Origin: Streptomyces sp. SID11385
Lineage (GTDB): Bacteria; Actinomycetota; Actinomycetes; Streptomycetales; Streptomycetaceae
Direction of reading: 5' to 3'
Assembly: GCF_010548245.1 (NCBI RefSeq)
Contig: NZ_JAAGLR010000688.1
Coordinates: 1-34,147 of the forward strand
DNA length: 34,147 nt
The notes under the pieces were generated by a model that saw only the letters and a program-made list of their open reading frames with translations, did not search any database and was not told the DNA's origin. Both the position numbers and the translations under genes were made by a program. Below are positions 17,772 through 25,816 of the stretch, in pieces (positions within the stretch are counted from its first letter, which is position 1; each line of letters begins with the position of its first letter).

Positions 17772-17855
17772 CGAGATTACGAGGCGACGAGCTGACGGAG
17801 CGGTGGGCTGCCAGGGTGCGGACCGACAGACCCTGGCCCGGACTTCGGGAACGGT

Positions 17856-17882
17856 CCTCACTCGAAAGTGTGAGGGGTTTTT
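17856..17882 (+). terminator. Rho-independent terminator after marR
   Basis: CCTCAC pairs with GTGAGG around a CGAA-type inner loop (17856-17875), followed by GG and five T (17878-17882). It is one of the few hairpins in the window with a real T tract. Confidence 0.75.
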
Positions 17883-17896
17883 CGGGTTTGGTGGAG

Positions 17897-17905
17897 TTAT
17901 CCACA
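17897..17905 (+). other. Isolated perfect DnaA box
   Basis: TTATCCACA matches the strict DnaA consensus. It lies in the marR/luxR convergent gap just after the terminator. I see no second box or AT-rich element, so it is not an origin. Confidence 0.5.
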
Positions 17906-17966
17906 GATTTGCGGTTCTGGTCGGGAGGGCGGTCGGGGAGCCGGAAGAATTGATGGCAGCGGGTGG

Positions 17967-17992
17967 CCCACCTCCCCTTTGGGAGGGTGGGG
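17967..17992 (-). terminator. Hairpin downstream of the LuxR gene
   Basis: CCCACCTCCC pairs with GGGAGGGTGGG (one bulged G) around a short T-containing loop. It lies about 45 bp past the minus-strand luxR stop. There is no clear T tract on that strand. Confidence 0.5.
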
Positions 17993-18034
17993 TCTGTGTG
18001 CGGGGGCCTGGTCGACTGCGCCCCCCTCCCCCCC

Positions 18035-18769
18035 TCACCCCACCCGCTGATCCACCGGCCCCACCCCCGCCCTCCGCGCCAGCGCCACCGCCGCCAGCGT
18101 GGAGTGGACGCCCAGCTTGCCGAGGACGTTCTGCATGTGGGTGCGGACCGTGTGCGGGGAGAGGTAGAGGCGGTCGGCGACCGCCTTGCGGCCCAGGCCA
18201 GCGACCATGCAGCGCAGCACCTCGCGTTCGCGCGGGGTCAGGGACTCCACCAGGCGCTCCGACTCGGTGCGGTGGCGGCGGGCCGCCGTCAGTTCGCGCA
18301 GGACGCCGGTGAGCAGGGCCGGCGGAAGGTGCGTCTCGTCGCGCAGCACCCCCCGTACGACCGTGAGCAGCCGGGAGAGCGAGCAGTCCTTCGCGACCCA
18401 GCCGCTCGCCCCCGCCAGCAGGGCCAGCGCCGCACGGCGCGGGTCGTCGCGCTCGGCGAGGACCACCGTACGCACCCCGGGCTGCGTCGCGCGTAAGCCG
18501 CCCACCAGGGAGATCCCGTCGAGCGGCTCCTCCGCGGCGGGCGCGTCCTGCGGGCGGGCCTGCCGGGGGACCGGGCTGACGCCGAGGTCGGCGTCGACGA
18601 GGACGACGTCGAAGGGGCGTTTCTCGGTCGCCGCGCGTTCCAGGCTGCGCAGCGCCGCCGGGCCGCTGCCCGCCGCGCCCACGTCGACGTCCGGCTCCGC
18701 CGCCAGCGCGGCGGCGAGCGACTCCGCGAAGATCCGGTGGTCGTCGACGACCAGCACCCTCGTACGCAT
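18035..18769 (-). CDS. Orphan LuxR-type response regulator with a TTA codon
   Basis: 244 aa. The receiver domain has the acidic pair VVDDHR, the phospho-acceptor Asp in VVLVDADLG and the conserved Lys in GWVAKD. A Pro/Ala/Asp-rich insertion (about 64-83) follows the Asp strand. The C-terminal HTH is SLTPREREVLRCMVAGLGRKAVADRLYLSPHTVRTH (given in separate helices), residues about 175-235. No kinase gene is adjacent. Codon 92 is TTA (bases 18496-18494), so translation should need the bldA tRNA and be favoured late in growth. ATG 18769 has GGAGG 5 nt upstream; GTG 18772 is possible. It lies downstream of galK on the same strand, 238 bp away; that gap contains a TACTCT -10-like hexamer at 18822-18817. 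Confidence 0.93.
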   Translation of the reverse strand: MRTRVLVVDDHRIFAESLAAALAAEPDVDVGAAGSGPAALRSLERAATEKRPFDVVLVDADLGVSPVPRQARPQDAPAAEEPLDGISLVGGLRATQPGVRTVVLAERDDPRRAALALLAGASGWVAKDCSLSRLLTVVRGVLRDETHLPPALLTGVLRELTAARRHRTESERLVESLTPREREVLRCMVAGLGRKAVADRLYLSPHTVRTHMQNVLGKLGVHSTLAAVALARRAGVGPVDQRVG

Positions 18770-19007
18770 CACGGCCTCCCCCTCCCTCCGTCCCTCGACG
18801 GAGGTGACCCCGCCTCAGAGTACGGACGCGGGCACTTCCCAGGAGAGGATTTCCCCGATTCCCGCCCGAAACACCCCTCCCCGGGAGAGACCGGCGGGAC
18901 AGCGGTGGCACACCGCCCCGCCACGCACGAGCGACGCACCACCGCCACGCGCCCCAGCCCCGCCGGACAGCCAGGCGCCACCGCCACCCGCAATGGCCCC
19001 CACGGGC

Positions 19008-20237
19008 TCACCGCACCCGCCGCGCCCCCTCGCTCGGCACCGCCGAGAACACGCGTGGCTCGCGGTGGCCCGCCTCCGCGAAGGCCCGGGCGACCTCCGC
19101 CTTCACCGGCTCCACGAGGCCCGCGTCGACCAGGACGATCGCCGAGCCGCCGAAGCCGCCGCCCGTCATGCGGGCGCCGAGGGCCCCGGCCCGTACCGCG
19201 GTCTCCACGACCAGGTCGAGTTCGGGGGCCGAGACGCGCAGGTCGTCGCGGAGCGAGCGGTGGCCCTCCGTGAGGATCTGGCCGACGGCGCGGATCTCGC
19301 CCGCGTCGAGGAGTCGCGCGACGGTCTCGACGCGCTCGTCCTCCGTGACGACGTGCCGCACGTAGCGGCGCACGCGCTCGTCCTCGAGCTTTTCGAGGGC
19401 CTGCGGCAGCGTCTCGAAGGGCACGTCCCGCAGTTGGCCGACGCCGAGCAGCCGCGCCCCCTCCTCGCAGCCCGCGCGCCGTTCCGCGTACGCGCCGTCG
19501 CCGAGCGCGTGCTGCACACGGGTGTCGAAGACGAGCAGGTCGAGGCCGTGCGCGGACAGGTCGAAGGGGACCTGGCGGGCGCTCAGGTCGCGGGTGTCCA
19601 TGTGGAGTACGTGCCCGGCCGTGCAGCGTGCCGAGGCCGTCTGGTCCATGATCCCGGTCGGTACGCCGACGAAGTCGTTCTCCGCGCGCTGCCCGACCCG
19701 GGCGATCTCCGCGCGGTCGATGCCGAAGGAGAAGAGGTCGTTGAGCGCGAGGGTCGTGACGACTTCGAGCGCGGCCGAGGAGGAGAGCCCGGCACCCGTG
19801 GGCACGGTCGAGGCGAGGTGGATGTCCGCGCCGCCGACGTCGTAACCGGAGGTGCGCAGAACCCAGACGCAGCCGGTCAGGTAGCCGGCCCAGCCGGTGT
19901 CGGCGGCGGGCGCGAGCGTCGCGAGGTCGAGGCGGAGCGCGGGGCCCTCCATGTCGGCCGAGTGGACGCGCAGCACCCCGTCCGTACGGGTACGGACCGC
20001 GGCGACCGCCGTGTGCGGGAGCGCGAGCGGCATGACGAAGCCGCCGTTGAAGTCGGTGTACTCGCCGATGAGGTTGACGCGGCCGGGGGCCGCCCAGATG
20101 CCCTCGGGCTCGCTCCCGTACAGCTCGCGGAAACCGGCCGCGACCTCGTCGGCGTGCGCGAGCGCGGTGTCCTGCGGCGCGGCGGTGTCCCGCGAAGGCG
20201 CGGGGCCGTTGCCCTGGCCGGGGATGAGGTCGCTCAT
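19008..20237 (-). CDS. galK: Galactokinase
   Basis: 409 aa, GHMP kinase family. It phosphorylates galactose to galactose-1-phosphate with ATP. Motif I is GRVNLIGEYTDFNGGFVMP (the common His of EHTDYN is Tyr here), motif II is TVPTGAGLSSSAAL with the ATP-binding loop, and motif III is MTGGGFGGSAIVLV. GIMDQTAS supplies the catalytic Asp. ATG 20237 overlaps the galE stop in an ATGA arrangement, so translation is coupled. The order galT-galE-galK matches the S. lividans gal operon. Confidence 0.97.
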   Translation of the reverse strand: MSDLIPGQGNGPAPSRDTAAPQDTALAHADEVAAGFRELYGSEPEGIWAAPGRVNLIGEYTDFNGGFVMPLALPHTAVAAVRTRTDGVLRVHSADMEGPALRLDLATLAPAADTGWAGYLTGCVWVLRTSGYDVGGADIHLASTVPTGAGLSSSAALEVVTTLALNDLFSFGIDRAEIARVGQRAENDFVGVPTGIMDQTASARCTAGHVLHMDTRDLSARQVPFDLSAHGLDLLVFDTRVQHALGDGAYAERRAGCEEGARLLGVGQLRDVPFETLPQALEKLEDERVRRYVRHVVTEDERVETVARLLDAGEIRAVGQILTEGHRSLRDDLRVSAPELDLVVETAVRAGALGARMTGGGFGGSAIVLVDAGLVEPVKAEVARAFAEAGHREPRVFSAVPSEGARRVR

Positions 20238-21205
20238 CGGGCTGCCTCCGCGAGTCGCTGGGCGAAGGCCCAGGCATCGGCGACGATGCCGGTCAGGTCG
20301 GTACGGGAGGGCTGCCAGCCGAGTGCCTGCCTGGCGCGTTCCGCCGAGGCGACCAGGACGGCCGGGTCGCCCGCGCGGCGCGGCGCGCTCTCGGTGGGGA
20401 TCTCGTGCCCGGTGACCTTGCGGGCCGCCTCGATGACCTCGCGCACCGAGAAGCCCGTGCCGTTGCCGAGGTTGCAGATCAGGTGCGTGCTCCCGGCGGC
20501 GGCCTTGAGGGCGAGGAGGTGGGCCTCGGCGAGGTCGGCGACGTGGATGTAGTCGCGGACGCACGTGCCGTCCGGGGTCGCGTAGTCCTCGCCGAAGACG
20601 GAGACGGCGGCGCGGCGGCCCTGGGCGACCTGGAGGACGATCGGGATGAGGTGCGACTCGGGGTCGTGGCGCTCGCCGAAGTCGCCGTAGGCGCCGGCGA
20701 CGTTGAAGTAGCGCAGCGAGACGGCGGCGAGGCCGTGGGCGCGGCACTCGTCGGCGATCATGTGGTCCACGGCGAGTTTCGTGTTGCCGTAGGGGCTCGT
20801 GGGGATCGTCGGGTCGGTCTCGACGATCGGGGTGTTCACGGGTTCGCCGTACGTCGCCGCCGTCGAGGAGAAGACGAGGCGGCCGATGCCCTTGGCGCGC
20901 ATCGCGTCGAGGAGGGCGCGGGTGCCGCCGACGTTGTTGCCCCAGTACTTCTCGGGCTTCTCGACGCTCTCGCCGACCTGGGATGAGGCGGCGAAGTGGA
21001 GGACGCCGTCGATGCCGTCCGGCAGGAGGGTCGCGGCGTCCTGGATGCGGCCCTCGATGAACGCCGCGCCCTCGGGGACCGCCGCGCGGAAGCCCGTGGA
21101 GAGGTCGTCGAGGACCGTGACGCGGTGCCCGGCGCGCAGCAGGTGCGCCGTGACGACGCTGCCGACGTAACCGGCCCCGCCCGTGACGAGGTAGTGGCCG
21201 CTCAT
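20234..21205 (-). CDS. galE: UDP-glucose 4-epimerase
   Basis: 323 aa, extended SDR family. It interconverts UDP-galactose and UDP-glucose using bound NAD. GGAGYVGS at the N-terminus binds NAD; FSSTAATYG carries the catalytic Ser/Thr, and SPYGNTKLAVDHM the YxxxK pair. The substrate loop RYFNVAGA and the C-terminal DWxP-like region (GWQPSRTDL) are as expected. It starts 34 bp after the galT stop and overlaps galK by 4 bp. The S. lividans operon is known to have an internal promoter before galE; I could not recognise one here. Confidence 0.97.
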   Translation of the reverse strand: MSGHYLVTGGAGYVGSVVTAHLLRAGHRVTVLDDLSTGFRAAVPEGAAFIEGRIQDAATLLPDGIDGVLHFAASSQVGESVEKPEKYWGNNVGGTRALLDAMRAKGIGRLVFSSTAATYGEPVNTPIVETDPTIPTSPYGNTKLAVDHMIADECRAHGLAAVSLRYFNVAGAYGDFGERHDPESHLIPIVLQVAQGRRAAVSVFGEDYATPDGTCVRDYIHVADLAEAHLLALKAAAGSTHLICNLGNGTGFSVREVIEAARKVTGHEIPTESAPRRAGDPAVLVASAERARQALGWQPSRTDLTGIVADAWAFAQRLAEAAR

Positions 21206-21239
21206 GCGCGCCCGTCCTTGTGAAGTCGCTGACCGCAGC

Positions 21240-22334
21240 TCACGCGTGCGCCACCTCTCGCAGTCGCTCGGCCGCCTTCTCCGGCGGCACGTCGTTGATG
21301 AAGACGCTCATGCCGGACTCGGAGCCGGCGAGGTACTTCAGCTTGTCCACGGTCCTGCGGATCGTGAACAGCTCCAGGTGCAGCCCGAAGTCCGCCCGTT
21401 CCAGCGGTTCGCCCGCCCCTGTGCTGTACGCGGCGTACTCCTCGGGGGTGAGGAAGGGCGCCTGGTGCCAGCCGGAAATATACGGGGTGCGTCCGGCGTC
21501 GGGCCCGAAGAGGCGGTCGAAGCGGCGCAGCAGGTCCAGGTAGACGACGGGCCATTCGGCGCGCTGCGCCTCGTCGAGTTCGGTGAGGTCGGCGACGCGG
21601 CGGTGCGGGTAGAGGTGCACCTCGTACGGCCAGTGCGCGGCGTGGGGGACGAAGGCGGTCCAGTGCGCGCCCTCGATCACGACGCGTTCGGAGGCCGCGC
21701 GTTCCTCGGCGAGGACGTGGTCGAAGAGGTTCCCGCCTCCGGTGGCGGCCTTGTGCGCGGCGGCCGAGCGGAGCATGAGGGCGGTACGGGGGGTGGTGAA
21801 GGGGTAGCCGTAGATCTGCCCGTGCGGGTGGGCGAGGGTCACGCCGATCTCCTCGCCCCTGTTCTCGAAGGGGAAGACCTGGCGCACGGCCGGGTGGCGG
21901 GAGAGGGCGTCGGTGCGGTCGGTCCACGCGTCGAGGACGAGGCGGGCGCGGGTCTCGTCGAGGTCGGCGAAGGAGGCGTGGTGGTCGGAGGTGAAGCACA
22001 CGACCTCGCAGCGGCCGGTGGGCCCGGAGAGCGAGGGGAAGCGGTTCTCGAAGACGACGACGTCGTAATCGGAGTCCGGGATCTCGGTCAGGTGCTCGCC
22101 GCCGCGCGTCGGGTCGAGCGGGCACAGCTCGGCCGGTGGGTGGTACGTACGGCCCTGGCGGTGCGAGGCGATCGCGACGGCGTCGCCGAGGAGCGGGTCG
22201 CGGCGTACCTCGGAGGCGGTGCTGATCGGGTCGAGCGGGCGCTTGTCGACGGCGTCGCGCAGCGCGTCGGTCGAGTCGAGGTCGTAGTAGATCAGCTCGC
22301 GGCCGTCGGCGAGCCGGGTCGGGGTCTTCTTCAA
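21240..22334 (-). CDS. galT: Galactose-1-phosphate uridylyltransferase
   Basis: 364 aa, HIT superfamily. It swaps UMP between UDP-glucose and galactose-1-phosphate. The active-site HPH motif lies in GVTLAHPHGQIYGYPF, preceded by VVVFENRFPSL and FENRG. The usual structural-metal CxxC near residue 70 is changed to CPLDP, so one Cys ligand is Asp. The start is TTG 22334 (TTG-AAG-AAG-ACC); no other start gives a complete N-terminus, and relatives begin MKKT (memory). The RBS is weak (AGAAAGAA). It is the first gene of galTEK, divergent from the symporter. Confidence 0.95.
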   Translation of the reverse strand: MKKTPTRLADGRELIYYDLDSTDALRDAVDKRPLDPISTASEVRRDPLLGDAVAIASHRQGRTYHPPAELCPLDPTRGGEHLTEIPDSDYDVVVFENRFPSLSGPTGRCEVVCFTSDHHASFADLDETRARLVLDAWTDRTDALSRHPAVRQVFPFENRGEEIGVTLAHPHGQIYGYPFTTPRTALMLRSAAAHKAATGGGNLFDHVLAEERAASERVVIEGAHWTAFVPHAAHWPYEVHLYPHRRVADLTELDEAQRAEWPVVYLDLLRRFDRLFGPDAGRTPYISGWHQAPFLTPEEYAAYSTGAGEPLERADFGLHLELFTIRRTVDKLKYLAGSESGMSVFINDVPPEKAAERLREVAHA

Positions 22335-22413
22335 GGCAACCGTTCTTTCTGGCGAATCGCCGCACGCGGGTGGGGCGCCGCCGCGTCGTCCGTCGCACCG
22401 TCACCTCGTAACG

Positions 22414-22437
22414 AACATAATTCAACATAACAAACCA
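22414..22437 (-). promoter_or_regulatory. TTATGTT direct repeats before galT
   Basis: AACATAA occurs at 22414-22420 and 22424-22430 on the plus strand, 10 bp apart, followed by AACAAAC-like sequence. On the minus strand this is TTATGTT repeated, about 80 bp upstream of galT. Direct TTRTGTT repeats resemble sites of DeoR-family sugar regulators, and direct repeats are known in the S. lividans galP1 control region. No regulator gene is in the window. Confidence 0.55.
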
Positions 22438-22469
22438 CGTCTACGGGCAGGCACTACGCCACGGTCGAG

Positions 22470-22492
22470 GGCCCCTGCGCCATACAGGGGCC
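22470..22492. repeat. GGCCCCTG inverted repeat
   Basis: A perfect 8-bp stem GGCCCCTG/CAGGGGCC has a 7-nt loop, between the two presumed promoters. It could be an operator or could block read-through between the divergent units. There is no T tract. Confidence 0.5.
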
Positions 22493-22660
22493 AATCGCCG
22501 CCAAGAGAACATCACGATCGAACAAAGAACACCACATGTGGAGTTCGTGGCGCGCGAGCGCGGGCACGCGCACCGCCGTACGAAGCACCATCCCCCACCG
22601 TCCCCACCGCCCCTCTCGCCCCTTCCCCCTCATCCCCAACGCACAAAGCGAGTTCCCCCC

Positions 22661-24328
22661 ATGTACCTTGCGGACGGGCTCAGACTCCCGACCAACTGGC
22701 TGGACTACACGATCCTCGCGCTGTACTTCGTCGTCGTCCTCGGCATCGGTTTCGCCGCGCGACGCAGCGTGAAGACGAGCCTCGACTTCTTCCTCTCCGG
22801 GCGCTCCCTGCCCGCGTGGGTGACCGGTCTCGCCTTCGTCGCGGCGAACCTCGGCGCCACGGAGATCCTCGGCATGGCGGCGAACGGCGCGCAGTACGGC
22901 GTCTACACCGTGCACTGGTACTGGATCGGGGCCGTCCCCGCGATGGTCTTTTTGGGCCTCGTGATGATGCCCTTCTACTACAACTCGAAGGTCCGCTCGG
23001 TGCCGGAGTTCCTCCTGCACCGCTTCGGCAAGTCCTCGCACCTGCTGTCGTCGATCATCTTCGCGGTGTCCGCGGTGCTCATCGCGGGCGTCAACCTGTA
23101 CGCGATGGCGATCGTGCTCGAAGCGCTGCTCGGCTGGCCGCAGTGGGTGGCGATCGTCGTCGCCGCCGCGTTCGTCCTCGTCTACATCACGGTCGGCGGG
23201 CTCTCCTCGGCGATCTACAACGAGGTGCTGCAGTTCTTCGTGATCCTCGCCGCGCTCATCCCGCTCACCATCGTGGGCCTCAAGCGCGTCGGCGGCTGGG
23301 GCGGCATCACGGACAAGCTGGACGCCTCGAAGGGGGACAGTTTCCTCTCGGCCTGGCAGAACACCGGGATCGGCTCGGACAACCCGCTGGGCGCGAACTG
23401 GCTGACGATCGTCCTCGGTCTCGGTTTCGTGATGGGCTTCGGGTACTGGACGACGAACTTCGCCGAGGTGCAGCGGGCGCTCTCCGCGAAGAACCTCTCG
23501 GCCGCCAAGCGCACTCCGCTCATCGCGGCCTTCCCGAAGATCTTCATCCCCGCGATCGTCGTGATCCCGGGTCTCATCGCGCTCATCCTGGAGCCGTCGA
23601 TCGGCAAGCAGGGCGGGAAGTTCGAGTTCAACGACGCGATCCCGCTGCTCATGCGCGACCTGCTGCCCAACGGCGTGCTCGGCATCGCTGTGACCGGGCT
23701 GCTCGCCGCGTTCATGGCCGGGATGGCGGCGAACATCTCCTCGTTCAACACGGTCTTCACGACGGACATCTGGCAGCCGTACATCAAGCCGAACATGCCC
23801 GACGCGCACTACCTGAAGGTCGGGCGGGTCATCACGGCCGTCGGTGTCGTGATCGGCATCGGGACGGCGTTCATCGCCTCCGGCTTCAGCAACATCATGA
23901 ACTACCTCCAGACGCTGTTCTCCTTCTTCAACGTCCCGCTGTTCGTGGTGTTCATCATCGGGATGTTCTGGAAGCGGACGACCGGCCCGGCCGGGTTCTG
24001 GGGGCTGCTCTCGGGGACCGTCGCCGCGATGATCAACTACTTCTGGTTCTACAAGCAGGGCGTCATCGGCATCCCGAGCGACCAGGGGGCGAACTTCGTC
24101 TCCTCCATCGTCGCCTTCGTGGTCGGCGCGGTCGTCATGGTCGTCGTGACGATGGTGACGAAGCCGAAGCCCGCCGCGGAACTGCAAGGGCTCGTGTACG
24201 GGACGAAGTCGCCCGGTGCCGAGGAACCGCCCGCCGAGGGCGACGACGCCTGGTACCGCAAGCCGGCGCTGCTCGGCTGGGGCGCGCTGATCCTCGCGGC
24301 CCTGTGCTACGTCCCGTTCTCCCTGTGA
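22661..24328 (+). CDS. Sodium:solute symporter (SSS family), probably for galactose
   Basis: 555 aa with about 13-14 hydrophobic helices. SSS features are visible: the N-terminal LDYTILALYFVVVLGIGFAA helix region, FLSGRSLPAW, GLAFVAANLGATEILGMAANGAQYG, FGYWTTNFAEVQRALSAK in the middle, and GLLAAFMAGMAANISSFNTVFT later, corresponding to Na+ site residues. The C-terminus is a polar tail of about 40 residues followed by one last helix. Divergence from galTEK suggests galactose or a galactoside as substrate (inference). ATG 22661 has only a weak RBS, but the conserved N-terminal helix begins right after it. Confidence 0.93.
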   Translation: MYLADGLRLPTNWLDYTILALYFVVVLGIGFAARRSVKTSLDFFLSGRSLPAWVTGLAFVAANLGATEILGMAANGAQYGVYTVHWYWIGAVPAMVFLGLVMMPFYYNSKVRSVPEFLLHRFGKSSHLLSSIIFAVSAVLIAGVNLYAMAIVLEALLGWPQWVAIVVAAAFVLVYITVGGLSSAIYNEVLQFFVILAALIPLTIVGLKRVGGWGGITDKLDASKGDSFLSAWQNTGIGSDNPLGANWLTIVLGLGFVMGFGYWTTNFAEVQRALSAKNLSAAKRTPLIAAFPKIFIPAIVVIPGLIALILEPSIGKQGGKFEFNDAIPLLMRDLLPNGVLGIAVTGLLAAFMAGMAANISSFNTVFTTDIWQPYIKPNMPDAHYLKVGRVITAVGVVIGIGTAFIASGFSNIMNYLQTLFSFFNVPLFVVFIIGMFWKRTTGPAGFWGLLSGTVAAMINYFWFYKQGVIGIPSDQGANFVSSIVAFVVGAVVMVVVTMVTKPKPAAELQGLVYGTKSPGAEEPPAEGDDAWYRKPALLGWGALILAALCYVPFSL

Positions 24329-24374
24329 GCCCCTTCGAGCCCTCCCCGTCTGACCCGGCAAGGACGACACGACC

Positions 24375-24746
24375 ATGAGCGACCACAGCAACCCCAGAGA
24401 CGACGACAACACCCCCGGCGCACCGCACGACGCCCGGAAGCCGGCGAACCTCGACGACATCGAGGCCGTCGAGCGGCTGGAGCGCGAATCCGCCACCGCG
24501 AGCCGCCTCTTCGACGTGCGGCTCATCATCGGCGGTCTCTTCACGGTCTACGGGATCATCGTCACGATCACCGGCATCACCGCCTCGGACGCCGACCTCG
24601 CCAAGGCGCAGGACATCAACATCAACCTGTGGACGGGCCTCGGCATGCTCGTCCTCGGGCTGCTGTTCCTGGCCTGGATGCTGTGGCGCCCGCAGACGCC
24701 GCCGCCCGTCGAGGAGATCGTCGAGGACCTCAACCGCGAGGAGTAG
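24375..24746 (+). CDS. Small two-helix membrane protein, partner of the symporter
   Basis: 123 aa. Residues 1-48 are polar and acidic. Two hydrophobic helices follow: DVRLIIGGLFTVYGIIVTI (about 47-65) and LWTGLGMLVLGLLFLAWML (about 85-103), then an acidic tail. I do not recognise a named family with certainty. It starts 46 bp after the symporter stop and is followed by a strong terminator, so the two form an operon. Small membrane partners of SSS transporters are known; a helper role is inferred. Confidence 0.85.
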   Translation: MSDHSNPRDDDNTPGAPHDARKPANLDDIEAVERLERESATASRLFDVRLIIGGLFTVYGIIVTITGITASDADLAKAQDININLWTGLGMLVLGLLFLAWMLWRPQTPPPVEEIVEDLNREE

Positions 24747-24759
24747 CGGGGCCCGACGA

Positions 24760-24802
24760 GGGGCCGTCCCGGCCGGGTGCGCCCGGCGGGGACGGCCCCT
24801 TT
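24760..24802 (+). terminator. Terminator of the symporter operon
   Basis: GGGGCCGTCCC (24760-24770) pairs perfectly with GGGACGGCCCC (24789-24799), with an inner GCCGGG/CCCGGC stem, then TTT. It is 14 bp after the membrane protein stop and also lies beyond the convergent luxR stop. Confidence 0.9.
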
Positions 24803-24844
24803 CCGCTGCCCGCCGTACCGCCGGGCCCCCGCGAGCGGCCGTCG

Positions 24845-25546
24845 TCAGCCCGCGTCCGTGTTCCGGGGGCCGAGGAGGGGCAGGGCGTGGTCGAGGAGGC
24901 CGGTGCGGGCGGCGAGGGCGGCGGCTTCGAGGCGGGAGCCGACGCCGAGTTTCATCAGTACGCGCTGGACGTGGGTGCGGGCCGTGGAGGGGGCGATGTG
25001 CATGCCCGCCGCGATGAGCCGGGTGTCCTCGCCCTCCGCGACCCGCGCCAGGACCTCGACCTCGCGGCGGGTCAGCAGGTGCAGGAGGCGTCTGCCCTCG
25101 TCGTCGGGCTCGGCCTCCGGGTGGAGCAGGGCGTCGAAGGCGCCCTGGAGGAGCCCCGGGGCCACCGCCGCCTCGCCCGCGCGGGCCTTCATGATGGCGC
25201 GCTCGACGCCTTCGATGCGCTCGTCGTGCCGTACGTAGCCGCACGCCCCGGCCGCGAACGCCGCCGCGATGCCGCGCGGGCTCGGCACCGGTCCGAGGAC
25301 GAGCACCGCCGTCTGCGGGCGCTCCCTGCGGATCTTCACGACCGGGTCGAAGGCGCCCGGCTCGGCCGGGGCCGCCGTGCCGAGCAGGCACACCTCCGGC
25401 GCCCGGCTGACGACGAGGTCGGCGGCGCCCGCCGCGGGGGCCGCGGCGGCGAGCACCCGGTGCCCGCGCAGTTTCAGCGCGGAGGCGAGCGCCTCCGCGA
25501 GCAAGCGGTGGTCGTCGACCACCATGAGCCGCACTCCCATGGGCAT
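24845..25546 (-). CDS. Atypical LuxR-type response regulator lacking the phospho-acceptor Asp
   Basis: 233 aa. The receiver begins normally (VVDDHRLLAEALASAL), but the strand that should end in the phospho-Asp reads PEVCLLGTAAP, with Gly56 at that position, and the usual Lys region reads CGYVRHD. The C-terminal HTH is intact: LLTRREVEVLARVAEGEDT, then MHIAPSTARTHVQRVLMKLGV. It is therefore likely to act without phosphorylation or to bind a ligand. No kinase is adjacent. ATG 25546 and ATG 25540 are both possible; GGGGG precedes each. It resembles the 18035-18769 regulator, and together they flank the gal genes. Confidence 0.9.
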   Translation of the reverse strand: MPMGVRLMVVDDHRLLAEALASALKLRGHRVLAAAAPAAGAADLVVSRAPEVCLLGTAAPAEPGAFDPVVKIRRERPQTAVLVLGPVPSPRGIAAAFAAGACGYVRHDERIEGVERAIMKARAGEAAVAPGLLQGAFDALLHPEAEPDDEGRRLLHLLTRREVEVLARVAEGEDTRLIAAGMHIAPSTARTHVQRVLMKLGVGSRLEAAALAARTGLLDHALPLLGPRNTDAG

Positions 25547-25693
25547 CCCCCGCGTCCCCCCGTGTCCCCGCCTCGTCCCGGCCCCGCCCCCGCCGGGGCT
25601 GTCCCCCGGCCGGTCCGTCGTGCACCGGAAGCTACACGGATGTTCGACCTGGCGCGCCCCCTCCGGTGAAGAAGTGCCCCGTAATGCTGAAAT

Positions 25694-25710
25694 CCCCCGG
25701 TTTTCGGGGG
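25694..25710. terminator. Short hairpin upstream of the atypical LuxR gene
   Basis: CCCCCG-GTTTT-CGGGGG, a perfect 6-bp stem, lies between two minus-strand genes. It could end read-through from the beta-propeller gene; the minus-strand tail is ATTTCA. Confidence 0.45.
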
Positions 25711-25761
25711 TGTTGCGTGTGGACGAGCGGGTTGTGCGGACGCGGAGGAGGAGCGCGTACG

Positions 25762-25793
25762 GGGCGGGGGCGCCCTTGCGCGCGCCCCCGCCC
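25762..25793 (-). terminator. Strong hairpin after the beta-propeller gene
   Basis: GGGCGGGGGCGC pairs with GCGCCCCCGCCC over 12 perfect bp with an 8-nt loop, 24 bp past the stop at 25817. No T tract, as usual for many Streptomyces terminators. Confidence 0.7.
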
Positions 25794-25816
25794 GCCTCAG
25801 CCGGCCTCAGCCCGCC

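Larger units (their letters stand above)
22335..22660. promoter_or_regulatory. Divergent gal/symporter control region
   Basis: A 326-bp gap without genes, noticeably more AT-rich near 22410-22440 than its surroundings. It contains AACATAA direct repeats, a hairpin (both listed separately) and a second loose cluster of GAACA motifs at about 22507-22533 (GAACAT, GAACAAA, GAACACC) nearer the symporter. Both cassettes could be controlled by one regulator binding here. Confidence 0.6.

Noticed and set aside
17897..17905. Replication origin at the DnaA box
   Set aside because: Only one box, no dnaA/dnaN genes, no box cluster and no AT-rich unwinding element.
22454..24544. 696-codon minus-strand open frame opposite the symporter
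   Set aside because: Its charged, repetitive composition mirrors the hydrophobic codons of the real membrane protein.
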